NCBI GenBank assembly: GCA_964447105.1
Contig: CAYURH010000009.1
Span: 1 to 36,891, forward strand
DNA: 36,891 nucleotides
Origin: CAYURH01 sp964447105
GTDB taxonomy: Bacteria; Patescibacteriota; Saccharimonadia; Saccharimonadales; EFPC-124
Reading direction: 5' to 3'
Every line of letters begins with the position of its first letter. The stretch's first letter is position 1. The position numbers and the translations under genes were made by a program. The notes beneath the pieces were generated by a model. The model made no database searches. It saw only the letters and a program-made list of their open reading frames with translations, and had not been told where the DNA came from. Shown in pieces: positions 7,771-15,213 of the stretch.

Positions 7771-9141
7771 ATGTCAGAAGCTGTCACTAGCGATGATGGA
7801 CAAGACCGCCATGCCGGGGTAGAGGGCGAGGCAGAAGCCGACCCACTACAGGCTGCACTGGAAGCCGAACTCAATGAAGAGCGCGACACGCTGCAACCCG
7901 GCGAAGAGCGAGTGTTGCCATATGAACAGACGGGTGTATTGGTCATAGGTGGTCGGCGCCTTGTCGTGACTAGTAATTCTGAAACTGTGACACTCGTTGG
8001 TCGTGATGCCGAAGGCAATCAGCACTCAGTCGATATGCAACGACGCGAACGCTTGGATCTGGGCGTGACATACGACAGCGCCGCTGATGAGGTGCTTGGT
8101 GTCAACGCGCGTCCTATTGTTAGTATTAGACGGAGCGATGAGGGTGTGGTAGTGCAGTGTAACGCGCCCGGGGCAATGTTGCTTGCCATTGGTGAAGTAG
8201 CGCCGGTTGAGGAACAGGCAATTGCTGAGATCGCGGAGCAGGACAGCGACCCCTATGACACTGCAACCCCAGGGGCACACGTTGCCGTAACTCCCGAAAC
8301 GGCGCTCGACACCAACGATATATTCTCGTCTCCACAGCGACTTCTGGACACGCTTCATGATGAATCGGTGGACAGTGAAACACGACAAGCTATCATGCAC
8401 TGCCTTGGTGCTTGGGGCCAACTCGAAAACGCTAGGATGGCACAGGAACTGTGGCAAACGCTCGAACAAGATAATCCGGGCGATGCTATAGAAAACAGCC
8501 GCGCAGTTCTTGATAGAGTAGCCCAGGCCTACGACGGGCTAAGGGAGTACACGTTACGCCTGGGTGCTATCACGCGCGCTTTCGATGAAAGATGGTCTGA
8601 AGCAGACCGGATAGGTGCTTTTACCTCGGCAGTCGACGCCGCATCACATGTGGGTAATATGCTTACTTATGACGACACGGTAACCCGTTTCCGCGAAGCC
8701 ATGACCGCTTGGGCCGATAAGCAATCGACACAAATAAGTGCAGTTGATAGAGGTGTCGATGTCCAAGACCAGCAAGTGGTTGAAGGGTTGGTGCGACACC
8801 GTCAGCCTGGCGAAACAGTTCAGGAATTGGCAGGCCGTCTCGGGCGTGAGGCAGAAGCGGTCGGCGCCAACTATCAGCGACAGCGCGATCTATTAGGGTT
8901 CGCCAGGCAGCTGAGCGAGGCGGAGCCAAGAAGCGAAGAATCTATCATACAGAGTTTACAACTTACTATTCAAGAAGAATTACAATCTTTACGATACGCA
9001 CCAGACGCCGATGCTGCGGCCGGCACTATAGCCCGACTTCAATCTGATATGAATCAAAGAATAGGCACGCAATTCGCCCTCCTGTATGACCTGGCAGAAA
9101 AGATACAGGGCCAAAGACAGCTGCAACAAACTCAGCGCTAA
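7771..9141 (+). CDS. Unknown acidic protein upstream of ftsEX
   Basis: 456 residues from ATG 7771 with SD AAGGGG 8 nt upstream. Residues 1-40 are acidic and probably disordered. Residues about 41-140 alternate short strands (GVLVIGGRRLVVTS, SETVTLVGRD, PIVSIRRSDEGVVVQCNAPGAMLLAIGE) and suggest a beta-sandwich-like domain. Residues about 180-450 are helical and Glu/Gln-rich, ending QGQRQLQQTQR, with repeat-like or coiled-coil character. There is no signal peptide or membrane segment. I do not recognise the family. Base use is closer to the core genes than that of the two small high-GC neighbours. It ends 24 nt before ftsE, but ftsE has its own promoter, so co-function with FtsEX is only suggested by position. 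Confidence 0.75.
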   Translation: MSEAVTSDDGQDRHAGVEGEAEADPLQAALEAELNEERDTLQPGEERVLPYEQTGVLVIGGRRLVVTSNSETVTLVGRDAEGNQHSVDMQRRERLDLGVTYDSAADEVLGVNARPIVSIRRSDEGVVVQCNAPGAMLLAIGEVAPVEEQAIAEIAEQDSDPYDTATPGAHVAVTPETALDTNDIFSSPQRLLDTLHDESVDSETRQAIMHCLGAWGQLENARMAQELWQTLEQDNPGDAIENSRAVLDRVAQAYDGLREYTLRLGAITRAFDERWSEADRIGAFTSAVDAASHVGNMLTYDDTVTRFREAMTAWADKQSTQISAVDRGVDVQDQQVVEGLVRHRQPGETVQELAGRLGREAEAVGANYQRQRDLLGFARQLSEAEPRSEESIIQSLQLTIQEELQSLRYAPDADAAAGTIARLQSDMNQRIGTQFALLYDLAEKIQGQRQLQQTQR

Positions 9142-9149
9142 CCTGCTTG

Positions 9150-9158
9150 TGCTACAAT
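9150..9158 (+). promoter_or_regulatory. Extended -10 promoter of ftsE, predicted leaderless
   Basis: TGC then TACAAT (9153-9158). Only 7 nt separate it from the ATG at 9166, so transcription should start at or within a base or two of the start codon. No SD is possible on such a transcript. Confidence 0.6.
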
Positions 9159-9165
9159 AATCCTG

Positions 9166-9858
9166 ATGATCCTTCTCGACCGAGTGACGAAACTATATGG
9201 CAAAGAAGATAAGCCAGCAATCAACCGCATTAGCCTGCATATCGAACCCAAAGAGTTCGTGATTATTGTCGGCACCAGCGGTGCGGGCAAATCGACATTG
9301 CTCAAATTGCTCACGCGCGAAGAAAAGCCGACCAGCGGCAAAATTGTAGTGGGCGGCATCGACTACGATACGCTCAAGGATCGCGACATCCCGCTATTGC
9401 GCCGCAAAATCGGGGTGGTGTTTCAAGATTTTAAACTTTTGCCCCAGCGTACAGTGTTCGAAAATGTAGCCTTCGCGCTCGAAATTGCCGGCATGACTAA
9501 TCGCGAAATACGCAACACGGTGCCCAAAGTCATAGAATTGGTGGGTCTAAGTGGCAAAGAAAAACAGTTTCCGCACGAGCTGTCCGGCGGCGAACGCCAA
9601 CGTGTAGCAATCGCTCGCGCCGTGGTGCGACAACCCAAGATTTTGATCGCCGACGAACCCACCGGCAACCTGGACCCCAAACACAGCTGGGACATAGTGC
9701 GCCTCCTCGAAAAAATCAATCGCTACGGCACCACCGTGCTTCTGACCACGCACAACCAAGATATTGTGAACAAGCTCAAACGTCGTGTGATCACCATCGA
9801 TCACGGCAAAGTAGTGGCCGATGTTGCGCAGGGTAGCTACAAATTGGGGGGCGAGTAA
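9166..9858 (+). CDS. ftsE: Cell division ABC transporter ATPase FtsE
   Basis: 230 residues, the cytoplasmic ATPase of FtsEX. FtsEX does not move a solute but transmits ATP hydrolysis across the membrane to switch on peptidoglycan hydrolases at the septum. Walker A GTSGAGKS is at residues 36-43, the Q-loop lies in VVFQDFKLLP, the ABC signature LSGGERQ is at 139-145, and Walker B with the catalytic Glu is LIADE (D163, E164). A switch His is present in TTHNQD. The start codon follows a -10 element directly, implying a leaderless mRNA. ftsX begins 1 nt after the stop codon. Confidence 0.95.
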   Translation: MILLDRVTKLYGKEDKPAINRISLHIEPKEFVIIVGTSGAGKSTLLKLLTREEKPTSGKIVVGGIDYDTLKDRDIPLLRRKIGVVFQDFKLLPQRTVFENVAFALEIAGMTNREIRNTVPKVIELVGLSGKEKQFPHELSGGERQRVAIARAVVRQPKILIADEPTGNLDPKHSWDIVRLLEKINRYGTTVLLTTHNQDIVNKLKRRVITIDHGKVVADVAQGSYKLGGE

Positions 9859-9859
9859 T

Positions 9860-10789
9860 ATGCATCGCGCTTGGGTAACAACGCTAAGGATTTTTCGCTA
9901 CGGGCTGAGTAATTTTAGCCGCAATGCTTGGCTCAGTACTGCCGCTACGGCAGTAATGGTGCTGACGCTCAGTATTATTCTGATCACGTTTTCGTCGCGC
10001 ATGGTGTTTGACGACACTATTGCCAAAATCCGCGAAAAAATTGATGTATCTATTTACCTCAAAGACGGTATTACGGATGATCAGCGCGAGCAGTTTATCG
10101 CTGCGCTCAAAAATTTGCCCATCGTGTCATCGGTGGACTATGTCAGTAAAGACGCGGCCCGCAAAGCATTCACCGACCAGAATAAATCCTACGCCGAACA
10201 GCTACAAGCACTGAGTGAGCTTGGCGATGTAAACCCATTCCCAGCGAGCCTGCGCGTGCACACTAACAACACGATCGACATAGAGCCTATCAGTCAGCTT
10301 GCTGCCCGAGCGCCCTATAAAGATTGGCAGGCGGAAGCGGCGCAAGTATCCGATGAGCGGCGCCAGGCCATCAATACTATCGAGCGAACAGCCAGTTTTG
10401 CTGAGCTAATGGGATTGATTGCGTCGGTGATATTTGTGACGCTTTCAATCATGATTATTTTCAACACCATCCGCATGGCTATATTCAACCGGCGTGATGA
10501 GATTGAGATTATGAAACTCATTGGGGCCAATAAACGGTTTATCCGCGGTCCGTTTATCGTGGAAGCCAGTTTGTACGGCATATTTGCGGCAATCCTCGCT
10601 GTGGCGTTGATGTACGCGCTGTTGGTGTCGATCCAGCCAGGATTATCTAGCTATGATATTAGTATTGGACCCACGGCGCAGTTCTTCGCGCAGTGGCCAG
10701 TACCGATTTTTGCTGCAGTGTTGCTGATAGGGGTGATCATAGGCATGTTGTCATCGTCGATGGCCATACGCCGATACCTCAAACTGTAA
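9860..10789 (+). CDS. ftsX: Cell division membrane protein FtsX
   Basis: 309 residues from ATG 9860, immediately after the ftsE stop and preceded by a G-rich stretch (9846-9851) as a possible SD. The topology is that of FtsX: cytoplasmic N-terminus, TM1 at about residues 24-45, an extracellular loop of some 130 residues, then three membrane helices at about 180-203, 233-256 and 280-301. The segment before TM3 (FNRRDEIEIMKLIGANKRFIRGPFIVEASLYG) is the conserved FtsX/MacB-type motif. The extracellular loop is expected to contact the coiled coil of the hydrolase encoded next. Confidence 0.95.
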   Translation: MHRAWVTTLRIFRYGLSNFSRNAWLSTAATAVMVLTLSIILITFSSRMVFDDTIAKIREKIDVSIYLKDGITDDQREQFIAALKNLPIVSSVDYVSKDAARKAFTDQNKSYAEQLQALSELGDVNPFPASLRVHTNNTIDIEPISQLAARAPYKDWQAEAAQVSDERRQAINTIERTASFAELMGLIASVIFVTLSIMIIFNTIRMAIFNRRDEIEIMKLIGANKRFIRGPFIVEASLYGIFAAILAVALMYALLVSIQPGLSSYDISIGPTAQFFAQWPVPIFAAVLLIGVIIGMLSSSMAIRRYLKL

Positions 10790-10818
10790 TTGACACAGCG
10801 TGCTTTTTCGGTTATGCT
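10790..10818 (+). promoter_or_regulatory. Consensus-like sigma-70 promoter of the CHAP hydrolase gene
   Basis: TTGACA (10790-10795), a 17-nt spacer and TATGCT (10813-10818). This is the only promoter here with a perfect -35. Predicted transcription start is near 10825, about 4 nt before ATG 10829, so the transcript would be leaderless. Its TTGACA overlaps the last base of the ftsX stop. Confidence 0.65.
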
Positions 10819-10828
10819 TATCAATAAC

Positions 10829-11956
10829 ATGCGTGCCAAAACCAACATGTCAAAACGATTGATATTGGCCAAGCGAGGCGTTTTGGTTGGTTTTGCGATG
10901 CTTTTTGTGGCTACTACGTTTATGCCACCAGCGCCAGCCTATGCTGATAGATTTGATGATCAGATCAAAGCCCTGCAAGCTCAGGCTGATCAGTATCGCA
11001 ACCAAGCCGGTGCACTGCGCAGTCAAGCCGCCACACTCCAAAACGAAATCGCTGCCCTGCAAGCTCAAGAAGCTGCCCTGCAAGCTCAAATTGACGCCAA
11101 TACTGCCAAAGCCGAGCAACTTAGTCAGCAAATTGTCGAAGCCCAGCAAAAACTAGAAGGCGAAAAGAACTTACTGGGTCAAAACCTGCGTTCTATGTAT
11201 CTGGAAAGTCAGATCACGCCGCTCGAGATGATCGCATCGTCCAAAAGTATCTCAGACTTTATCGATCGCCAAGAATATCGCAACAAATTGCGCGATCAAA
11301 CCACACGCACCATTGCCGACGTCAAACAAACTCAGGCTGAGTTGAAGCAGAAAAAGACCGACCTCGACAACACATTAGCCGACCAAAACGCTCAGCGAGC
11401 CGAACTAGCAGCTCAACACGCCCAACAAGCTGACTTGCTTGCTCGTACCCGTGGCCAGGAAGCTGCATACCAGAGTCTTGTCAACCAAAGCAATGCCAGC
11501 ATCGCTAGTCTGCGAGCTCAGCAGGCGGCCGCCAACCGCGCACTCGGCGGCAATGTGGTGCCTGGCGACCCAGGACACGGTGGCTATCCCAATAACTGGA
11601 ACAACGCGCCACTTGACGCTTATTCTGACCCATGGGGCATGTACACTCGCGAATGCGTGAGCTACGCGGCGTTCCGCGTGTGGAATTCCGGCCGTACCAT
11701 GCCATATGGATTTGGCAATGCCAACCAATGGCCGGGTAATGCCGCTCGTCGTAATATACCTACGGGCAGCACACCCAAAGTAGGCTCCATAGGCATAAGT
11801 ATGACCCAGCCCTATGGCCATGCCGTGTATGTTGAAGCTATTTTGGATAACGGCAAAATTTATGTCAGCCAGTACAACTACGATTTTGGCACAGGACCAG
11901 GCAAGTACAGTGAGATGACCGTATCTGCAGGCAGTTTCGTATACATTTACTTCTAG
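10829..11956 (+). CDS. Secreted PcsB-like murein hydrolase with coiled coil and CHAP domain
   Basis: 375 residues from ATG 10829, the first ATG able to lie on a transcript from the promoter at 10790-10818. ATG 10847 is an alternative. A signal peptide (basic start, hydrophobic core VLVGFAMLFVATT, cleavage after AYA, about residue 39) is followed by a long Gln/Ala-rich coiled coil (about 42-235), partly built of repeats of LQAQ-type units. A CHAP amidase/endopeptidase domain has Cys276 in TRECVSYAAF and His331 in GHAVYVEAI. The layout matches Streptococcus PcsB, whose coiled coil is held by FtsX until FtsEX releases the catalytic domain. Its position right after ftsEX supports the same partnership. 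Confidence 0.9.
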   Translation: MRAKTNMSKRLILAKRGVLVGFAMLFVATTFMPPAPAYADRFDDQIKALQAQADQYRNQAGALRSQAATLQNEIAALQAQEAALQAQIDANTAKAEQLSQQIVEAQQKLEGEKNLLGQNLRSMYLESQITPLEMIASSKSISDFIDRQEYRNKLRDQTTRTIADVKQTQAELKQKKTDLDNTLADQNAQRAELAAQHAQQADLLARTRGQEAAYQSLVNQSNASIASLRAQQAAANRALGGNVVPGDPGHGGYPNNWNNAPLDAYSDPWGMYTRECVSYAAFRVWNSGRTMPYGFGNANQWPGNAARRNIPTGSTPKVGSIGISMTQPYGHAVYVEAILDNGKIYVSQYNYDFGTGPGKYSEMTVSAGSFVYIYF

Positions 11957-11961
11957 AAAAT

Positions 11962-11991
11962 TAGGCTCATTTTCAGCAAAACGCCAGCCTA
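11962..11991 (+). terminator. Weak hairpin after the CHAP hydrolase gene
   Basis: TAGGCT (11962-11967) pairs with AGCCTA (11986-11991), extended by flanking A/T pairs, and a short TTT follows. The loop is long (18 nt), so it is at best a partial terminator. Confidence 0.3.
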
Positions 11992-11996
11992 TTTCG

Positions 11997-12005
11997 TGCT
12001 ACTAT
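11997..12005 (+). promoter_or_regulatory. Extended -10 promoter of the S41 protease gene
   Basis: TGC then TACTAT (12000-12005). The leader of about 30 nt holds GGAGG (12029-12033). Confidence 0.5.
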
Positions 12006-12042
12006 CAAATGAGTAAAATAGGTAAGCCGGAGGGTGATGTAC

Positions 12043-13251
12043 GTGCAACCTGCTGAAAAAACGCCAAAGAAACGGACTAAAAAACCAGCCAAACAGATAA
12101 ACATGTGGCTTGCCATTGGCATTGCTATATTGGTGGGGACTGCGGGATTTGTGCAGGGTGTACGCTATAGCGATTTCTTTGCGTCGCTCGGTGGTCAGCC
12201 CACTTCTGGTAACCTCAACTTTGCGAGCGTGCAGGCTGTCTACGATAAACTGGCCAAACAGTTCGATGGCAAGCTCGACACCAACAAACTGATCGACGGC
12301 GCCAAAAAGGGCCTCGTAGATGCAGCTGGTGACCCTTACACCGTATACTTCACCGAAGCCGAAGCGAAAGAGTTTATGAATAGTCTGGACGGCGCGTTTT
12401 CGGGTATTGGTGCCGAGCTGGGGTTGAAAAATGGTGCGCTAGTAATTGTGTCGACGCTCGACGATTCACCAGCGCGCAAATCCGGCCTGCTGCCAGGCGA
12501 CATCATAGCCAAAGTAAATGATCAAGACACCTCGGGGTGGTCTATCGACAAAGCAGTAGGGCAGATCAGAGGAGATAAAGGCACGACCGTCCGACTATCG
12601 ATAATCCGTGGTTCGTCGCTCCGCGAGCATTCTATAGTGCGCGCCGAGCTAGTGGACCCAAGTGTCAAAAGCGAAATTCTACCTGGCAATATTGGCTACA
12701 TGCGGATCTCTCGTTTTGCCGACGACACGTCGCGCTTAGCGCGGCAAGCTGCTGAGTCGTTCAAAGACAAAAACGTTGCTGGTGTCATACTCGACCTACG
12801 CGGCGATGGTGGAGGTTACCTGACCGCAGCTCAAGATGTTTCTAGCTTGTGGCTGGATGCCGGCCAGCTGATCGTCCAAGAAAAAACTGGCGACAAAGTA
12901 CAAGACGAACTGACCGCCAAGGGCGACAACATACTCAAAGGTATGCCCACAGTGGTACTGATCGATGCCGGGAGCGCGAGCGCGAGCGAAATCACCGCTG
13001 GCGCCCTGCACGACCACAATGTAGCTAAACTAGTAGGTATCAAAACATTCGGTAAAGGTAGCGTGCAGCAGATTGTCGATGTGCCTGGTGGGCAACTCAA
13101 AGTCACTGTAGCCAAATGGTACACGCCCAACGGTAAAAATATCTCCAAAGAAGGTATCGCGCCCGACGTCGAAGTGACGCTCAGTGATACTGATATCACC
13201 AGCGGCAACGACCTGCAAAGAGCCAAAGCCATCGATCTACTCAAAAAATAG
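12043..13251 (+). CDS. Membrane-anchored S41 C-terminal processing protease (CtpA/CtpB-like)
   Basis: 402 residues from GTG 12043, preferred over GTG 12034 and ATG 12037 because GGAGG at 12029-12033 is then 9 nt away; the earlier codons lie too close. A basic N-terminus precedes one membrane helix (about residues 21-40). A PDZ domain lies at about 110-185 (FSGIGAELGL, then SGLLPGDIIAKVND). The S41 core has ILDLRGDGGGYL, the catalytic Ser in GSASASE (residues 310-316), and the general-base Lys in KTFGKGSVQ. Members cut extracytoplasmic proteins near their C-termini. In B. subtilis ctpB also follows ftsEX. A role in trimming envelope or hydrolase proteins is inferred from context. Confidence 0.93.
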   Translation: MQPAEKTPKKRTKKPAKQINMWLAIGIAILVGTAGFVQGVRYSDFFASLGGQPTSGNLNFASVQAVYDKLAKQFDGKLDTNKLIDGAKKGLVDAAGDPYTVYFTEAEAKEFMNSLDGAFSGIGAELGLKNGALVIVSTLDDSPARKSGLLPGDIIAKVNDQDTSGWSIDKAVGQIRGDKGTTVRLSIIRGSSLREHSIVRAELVDPSVKSEILPGNIGYMRISRFADDTSRLARQAAESFKDKNVAGVILDLRGDGGGYLTAAQDVSSLWLDAGQLIVQEKTGDKVQDELTAKGDNILKGMPTVVLIDAGSASASEITAGALHDHNVAKLVGIKTFGKGSVQQIVDVPGGQLKVTVAKWYTPNGKNISKEGIAPDVEVTLSDTDITSGNDLQRAKAIDLLKK

Positions 13252-13264
13252 CAGCAATGTGATG

Positions 13265-13273
13265 TGATACACT
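13265..13273 (+). promoter_or_regulatory. Extended -10 promoter of the receiver gene at 13283
   Basis: TGA then TACACT (13268-13273), 9 nt before the ATG at 13283. A transcript starting near 13280 would have almost no leader. Confidence 0.5.
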
Positions 13274-13282
13274 AAAACTAGT

Positions 13283-13684
13283 ATGTCCCCCAAAAAGAAA
13301 ATCCTGTTAGTCGAAGACGACAAGGCACTGGCCAACGTTTATATCTCGCGGCTGCAACTCGAAGGTTTCGATGTACGCCACGTCATCAATGGCGAAGACG
13401 CGTTATCTACCGCGCTCGAATATAAGCCTGATCTGGTTGTACTTGATGCTATGATGCCTCAAATTTCGGGATTTGATGTGCTTGATATTTTGCGCAACAC
13501 ACCCGAAACCATGAACGTGCGCATCGTTATGCTCACTGCCCTGAGCCAAGCCAAAGATAGGGAAGCAGCAGAACGATTGGGCGCTGATGATTATTTGGTG
13601 AAATCACAAGTGGTGATTGGTGACGTGGTGGATCGTATTAAACATCATCTGGGCATGGCCGTCACGCCAAGCACCCCACAATAA
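13283..13684 (+). CDS. Stand-alone response regulator receiver protein
   Basis: 133 residues with a single CheY-like receiver domain and no output domain. The acidic pair is E11, D12/D13 in LLVEDDK, the phospho-acceptor is D55 in LVVLDAMMP, the Thr is in MLTALS, and the conserved Lys is in DDYLVKSQ. The 15 residues after the domain are short and Pro/Thr-rich. No kinase is adjacent; the only kinase in the window is 5 kb away at 18750 and has its own receiver. It might act by protein binding or serve as a phosphate sink. It converges on rpmA across a symmetric terminator. Confidence 0.88.
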   Translation: MSPKKKILLVEDDKALANVYISRLQLEGFDVRHVINGEDALSTALEYKPDLVVLDAMMPQISGFDVLDILRNTPETMNVRIVMLTALSQAKDREAAERLGADDYLVKSQVVIGDVVDRIKHHLGMAVTPSTPQ

Positions 13685-13708
13685 AAATCGCCCCGGAGGG
13701 CGATTTTT
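13683..13708. terminator. Bidirectional intrinsic terminator between the receiver gene and rpmA
   Basis: An 11-bp stem, AAAAATCGCCC (13683-13693) with GGGCGATTTTT (13698-13708), closes a CGGA tetraloop. A-runs and T-runs on either side let it work on both strands. It begins inside the receiver stop codon (13682-13684) and overlaps the rpmA stop codon (13709-13707). Confidence 0.9.
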
Positions 13709-13979
13709 ATTTGATAACCACTCGAGTGCGTGGTACGGTTTTGCCGCTGAAGCGGCGGACACGGACTTTTTCGAACCCAACCACACCGTCTTTGGCGGCG
13801 TGAATAGTGAAGTTACGTGACATAAATGTGCCAGGGCCGGCAATTTTGTTGCTGCCAACTTGGCGAACAATTACTTCACCGGTGTTGACTTGTTGGCCAC
13901 CAAAACGCTTCACGCCCAGGCGTTGGCCGGGGGAGTCGTGGACGTTTTTGCTTGTGCCTGCTGCCTTTACGTGTGACAT
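13707..13979 (-). CDS. rpmA: Large ribosomal subunit protein bL27
   Basis: 90 residues. The N-terminus SHVKAAGTSKNVHDSPGQRLGVKRFGGQQV followed by GEVIVRQ and the central GPG and DGVV blocks are diagnostic of bL27, whose N-terminal tail reaches the peptidyl-transferase centre. There is no cleavable N-terminal extension of the Firmicutes type. GGAGAG lies about 7 nt before the ATG. The usual partners rplU and obg are absent. Instead the gene lies 18 nt downstream of the Trm11-like methyltransferase gene and is probably cotranscribed with it. Confidence 0.93.
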   Translation of the reverse strand: MSHVKAAGTSKNVHDSPGQRLGVKRFGGQQVNTGEVIVRQVGSNKIAGPGTFMSRNFTIHAAKDGVVGFEKVRVRRFSGKTVPRTRVVIK

Positions 13980-13997
13980 TTAGTTTCTCTCCGAGAA

Positions 13998-15191
13998 TTA
14001 TTTAACTGTTAAAACAACCAGCTCGCGACCTACAATTTGATCTTGGCGGTGATAAATAAGCTCACTCGCACTCGCATGCTGAAATCTCACACGATTATAG
14101 CCCAAATCCTCGAGGTGGTCAAGCGTCCTCAGGTGTTTAAATTGCTTAGCAGCATACCATGTGGGTAGTGCGAGACATAAACGAGCGCCAGATTTCAGTT
14201 GCGGTCGAATGTTTGCCAGGAATTTGCGGCTGATGGTGTCGCAGTTTTTGATAATTTCGTCTAATTTTTGTGGCGAGGGTAGACCGGAGAGAGGTTGGCC
14301 TAAATATACTTCGCTGACAACTATTTGTGGAGCCGGCTTCCAGATGTGAGTGGTGGCGTCGCCGACATCTAATCTAGCATAGTGTTGATTGGTGGGAGTG
14401 GTGTCTAAGCGGTCTATTTTGAGGGCCCACGCTAGATTCTGTCGACTGTAGTCGATCATACGTGGCTCGAGGTCGGTGCCGTAAATATCAAATCCCATCA
14501 AAGCGGCTTCTTGGAGCACGACACCTGTGCCGCAGAACGGATCAAGCAGTACACTACCGTGATGTGGGTCGGTTTGAGCGGCAGCCAAGTTGATCATAGT
14601 CTGCGCCAGTTTGGGTGGGAGCATACCTACGAACGCGTCACGTTTGGGTCGCCCGTAGTCGCGGCGGGAATATTCGTCGATATCTTGTACCCAGGTGGTT
14701 TGCGCCAGCCACGTTTTGGCACCATCTTTTAACAAGACTAATTCGATACCCAGTGTGCCTGTGAGTTGATTGTGCAACGTCTGTGCGCTATTGGGTGCAG
14801 TGGCGTTTTGCTGCGGGGGGATGACGCGAACGCTGCGTTTGTGGGCCTTGCAGACTTTTTTGAGCTCCAGGCCAGCGCGAAATAATTGCTGGGTAGTAAC
14901 AAATAAGCCGTAGGTGCCCAAGGCTAGTTTGAGTTTGCCTTCTGGCATATCTCGAAAGAGAGCGGGCAACTCTTTGGCGACATGCACCATGAGTTCTGGC
15001 CAGTTAGTAGTGGCAAAATCACGAATAGGTCGGACTAGTTTGATAGTGCCACCTAGGCGAGTGCCATCAACAGCATCTGCTCGCACCAAAGCGGCGTGCG
15101 CGCCAATGGGCTGCACCGCATCAGGGGTGTATAGGCTTTCCAGCTCGGCCAAACCGATTTTGGGCTGGCGTCCTAGGATGGCAATTGTCAT
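13998..15191 (-). CDS. Trm11-like RNA/DNA guanine-N2-type methyltransferase
   Basis: 397 residues from the ATG at 15191, chosen because MTIAILGRQPKIGLAELESLY is the family-type N-terminus and the -10 element lies just upstream. The N-terminal half corresponds to the THUMP-type substrate region. The hinge RRDYGRPKRDAFVGMLPPKLAQTMINLA is typical of Trm11/TrmG10 enzymes, which modify G10 of tRNA. SAM motif I is DPFCGTGVV at residues 217-225, and the acidic adenosine-binding residue is D240. The position where family members have the catalytic D/N-PPY reads SEVYLG (residues 293-298), so motif IV is degenerate. tRNA specificity is inferred from the family and activity is uncertain. Confidence 0.82.
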   Translation of the reverse strand: MTIAILGRQPKIGLAELESLYTPDAVQPIGAHAALVRADAVDGTRLGGTIKLVRPIRDFATTNWPELMVHVAKELPALFRDMPEGKLKLALGTYGLFVTTQQLFRAGLELKKVCKAHKRSVRVIPPQQNATAPNSAQTLHNQLTGTLGIELVLLKDGAKTWLAQTTWVQDIDEYSRRDYGRPKRDAFVGMLPPKLAQTMINLAAAQTDPHHGSVLLDPFCGTGVVLQEAALMGFDIYGTDLEPRMIDYSRQNLAWALKIDRLDTTPTNQHYARLDVGDATTHIWKPAPQIVVSEVYLGQPLSGLPSPQKLDEIIKNCDTISRKFLANIRPQLKSGARLCLALPTWYAAKQFKHLRTLDHLEDLGYNRVRFQHASASELIYHRQDQIVGRELVVLTVK

Positions 15192-15197
15192 AGGTAT

Positions 15198-15205
15198 AGT
15201 ATAAT
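15198..15205. promoter_or_regulatory. Overlapping bidirectional -10 elements for the methyltransferase and UPF0104 genes
   Basis: On the + strand TATAAT occupies 15200-15205, 8 nt before the ATG at 15214. On the - strand TATACT occupies 15203-15198, 6 nt before the ATG at 15191. The start codons are only 22 bp apart, so both mRNAs should be leaderless and initiated from one shared melted region. Confidence 0.6.
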
Positions 15206-15213
15206 CGATTCTA

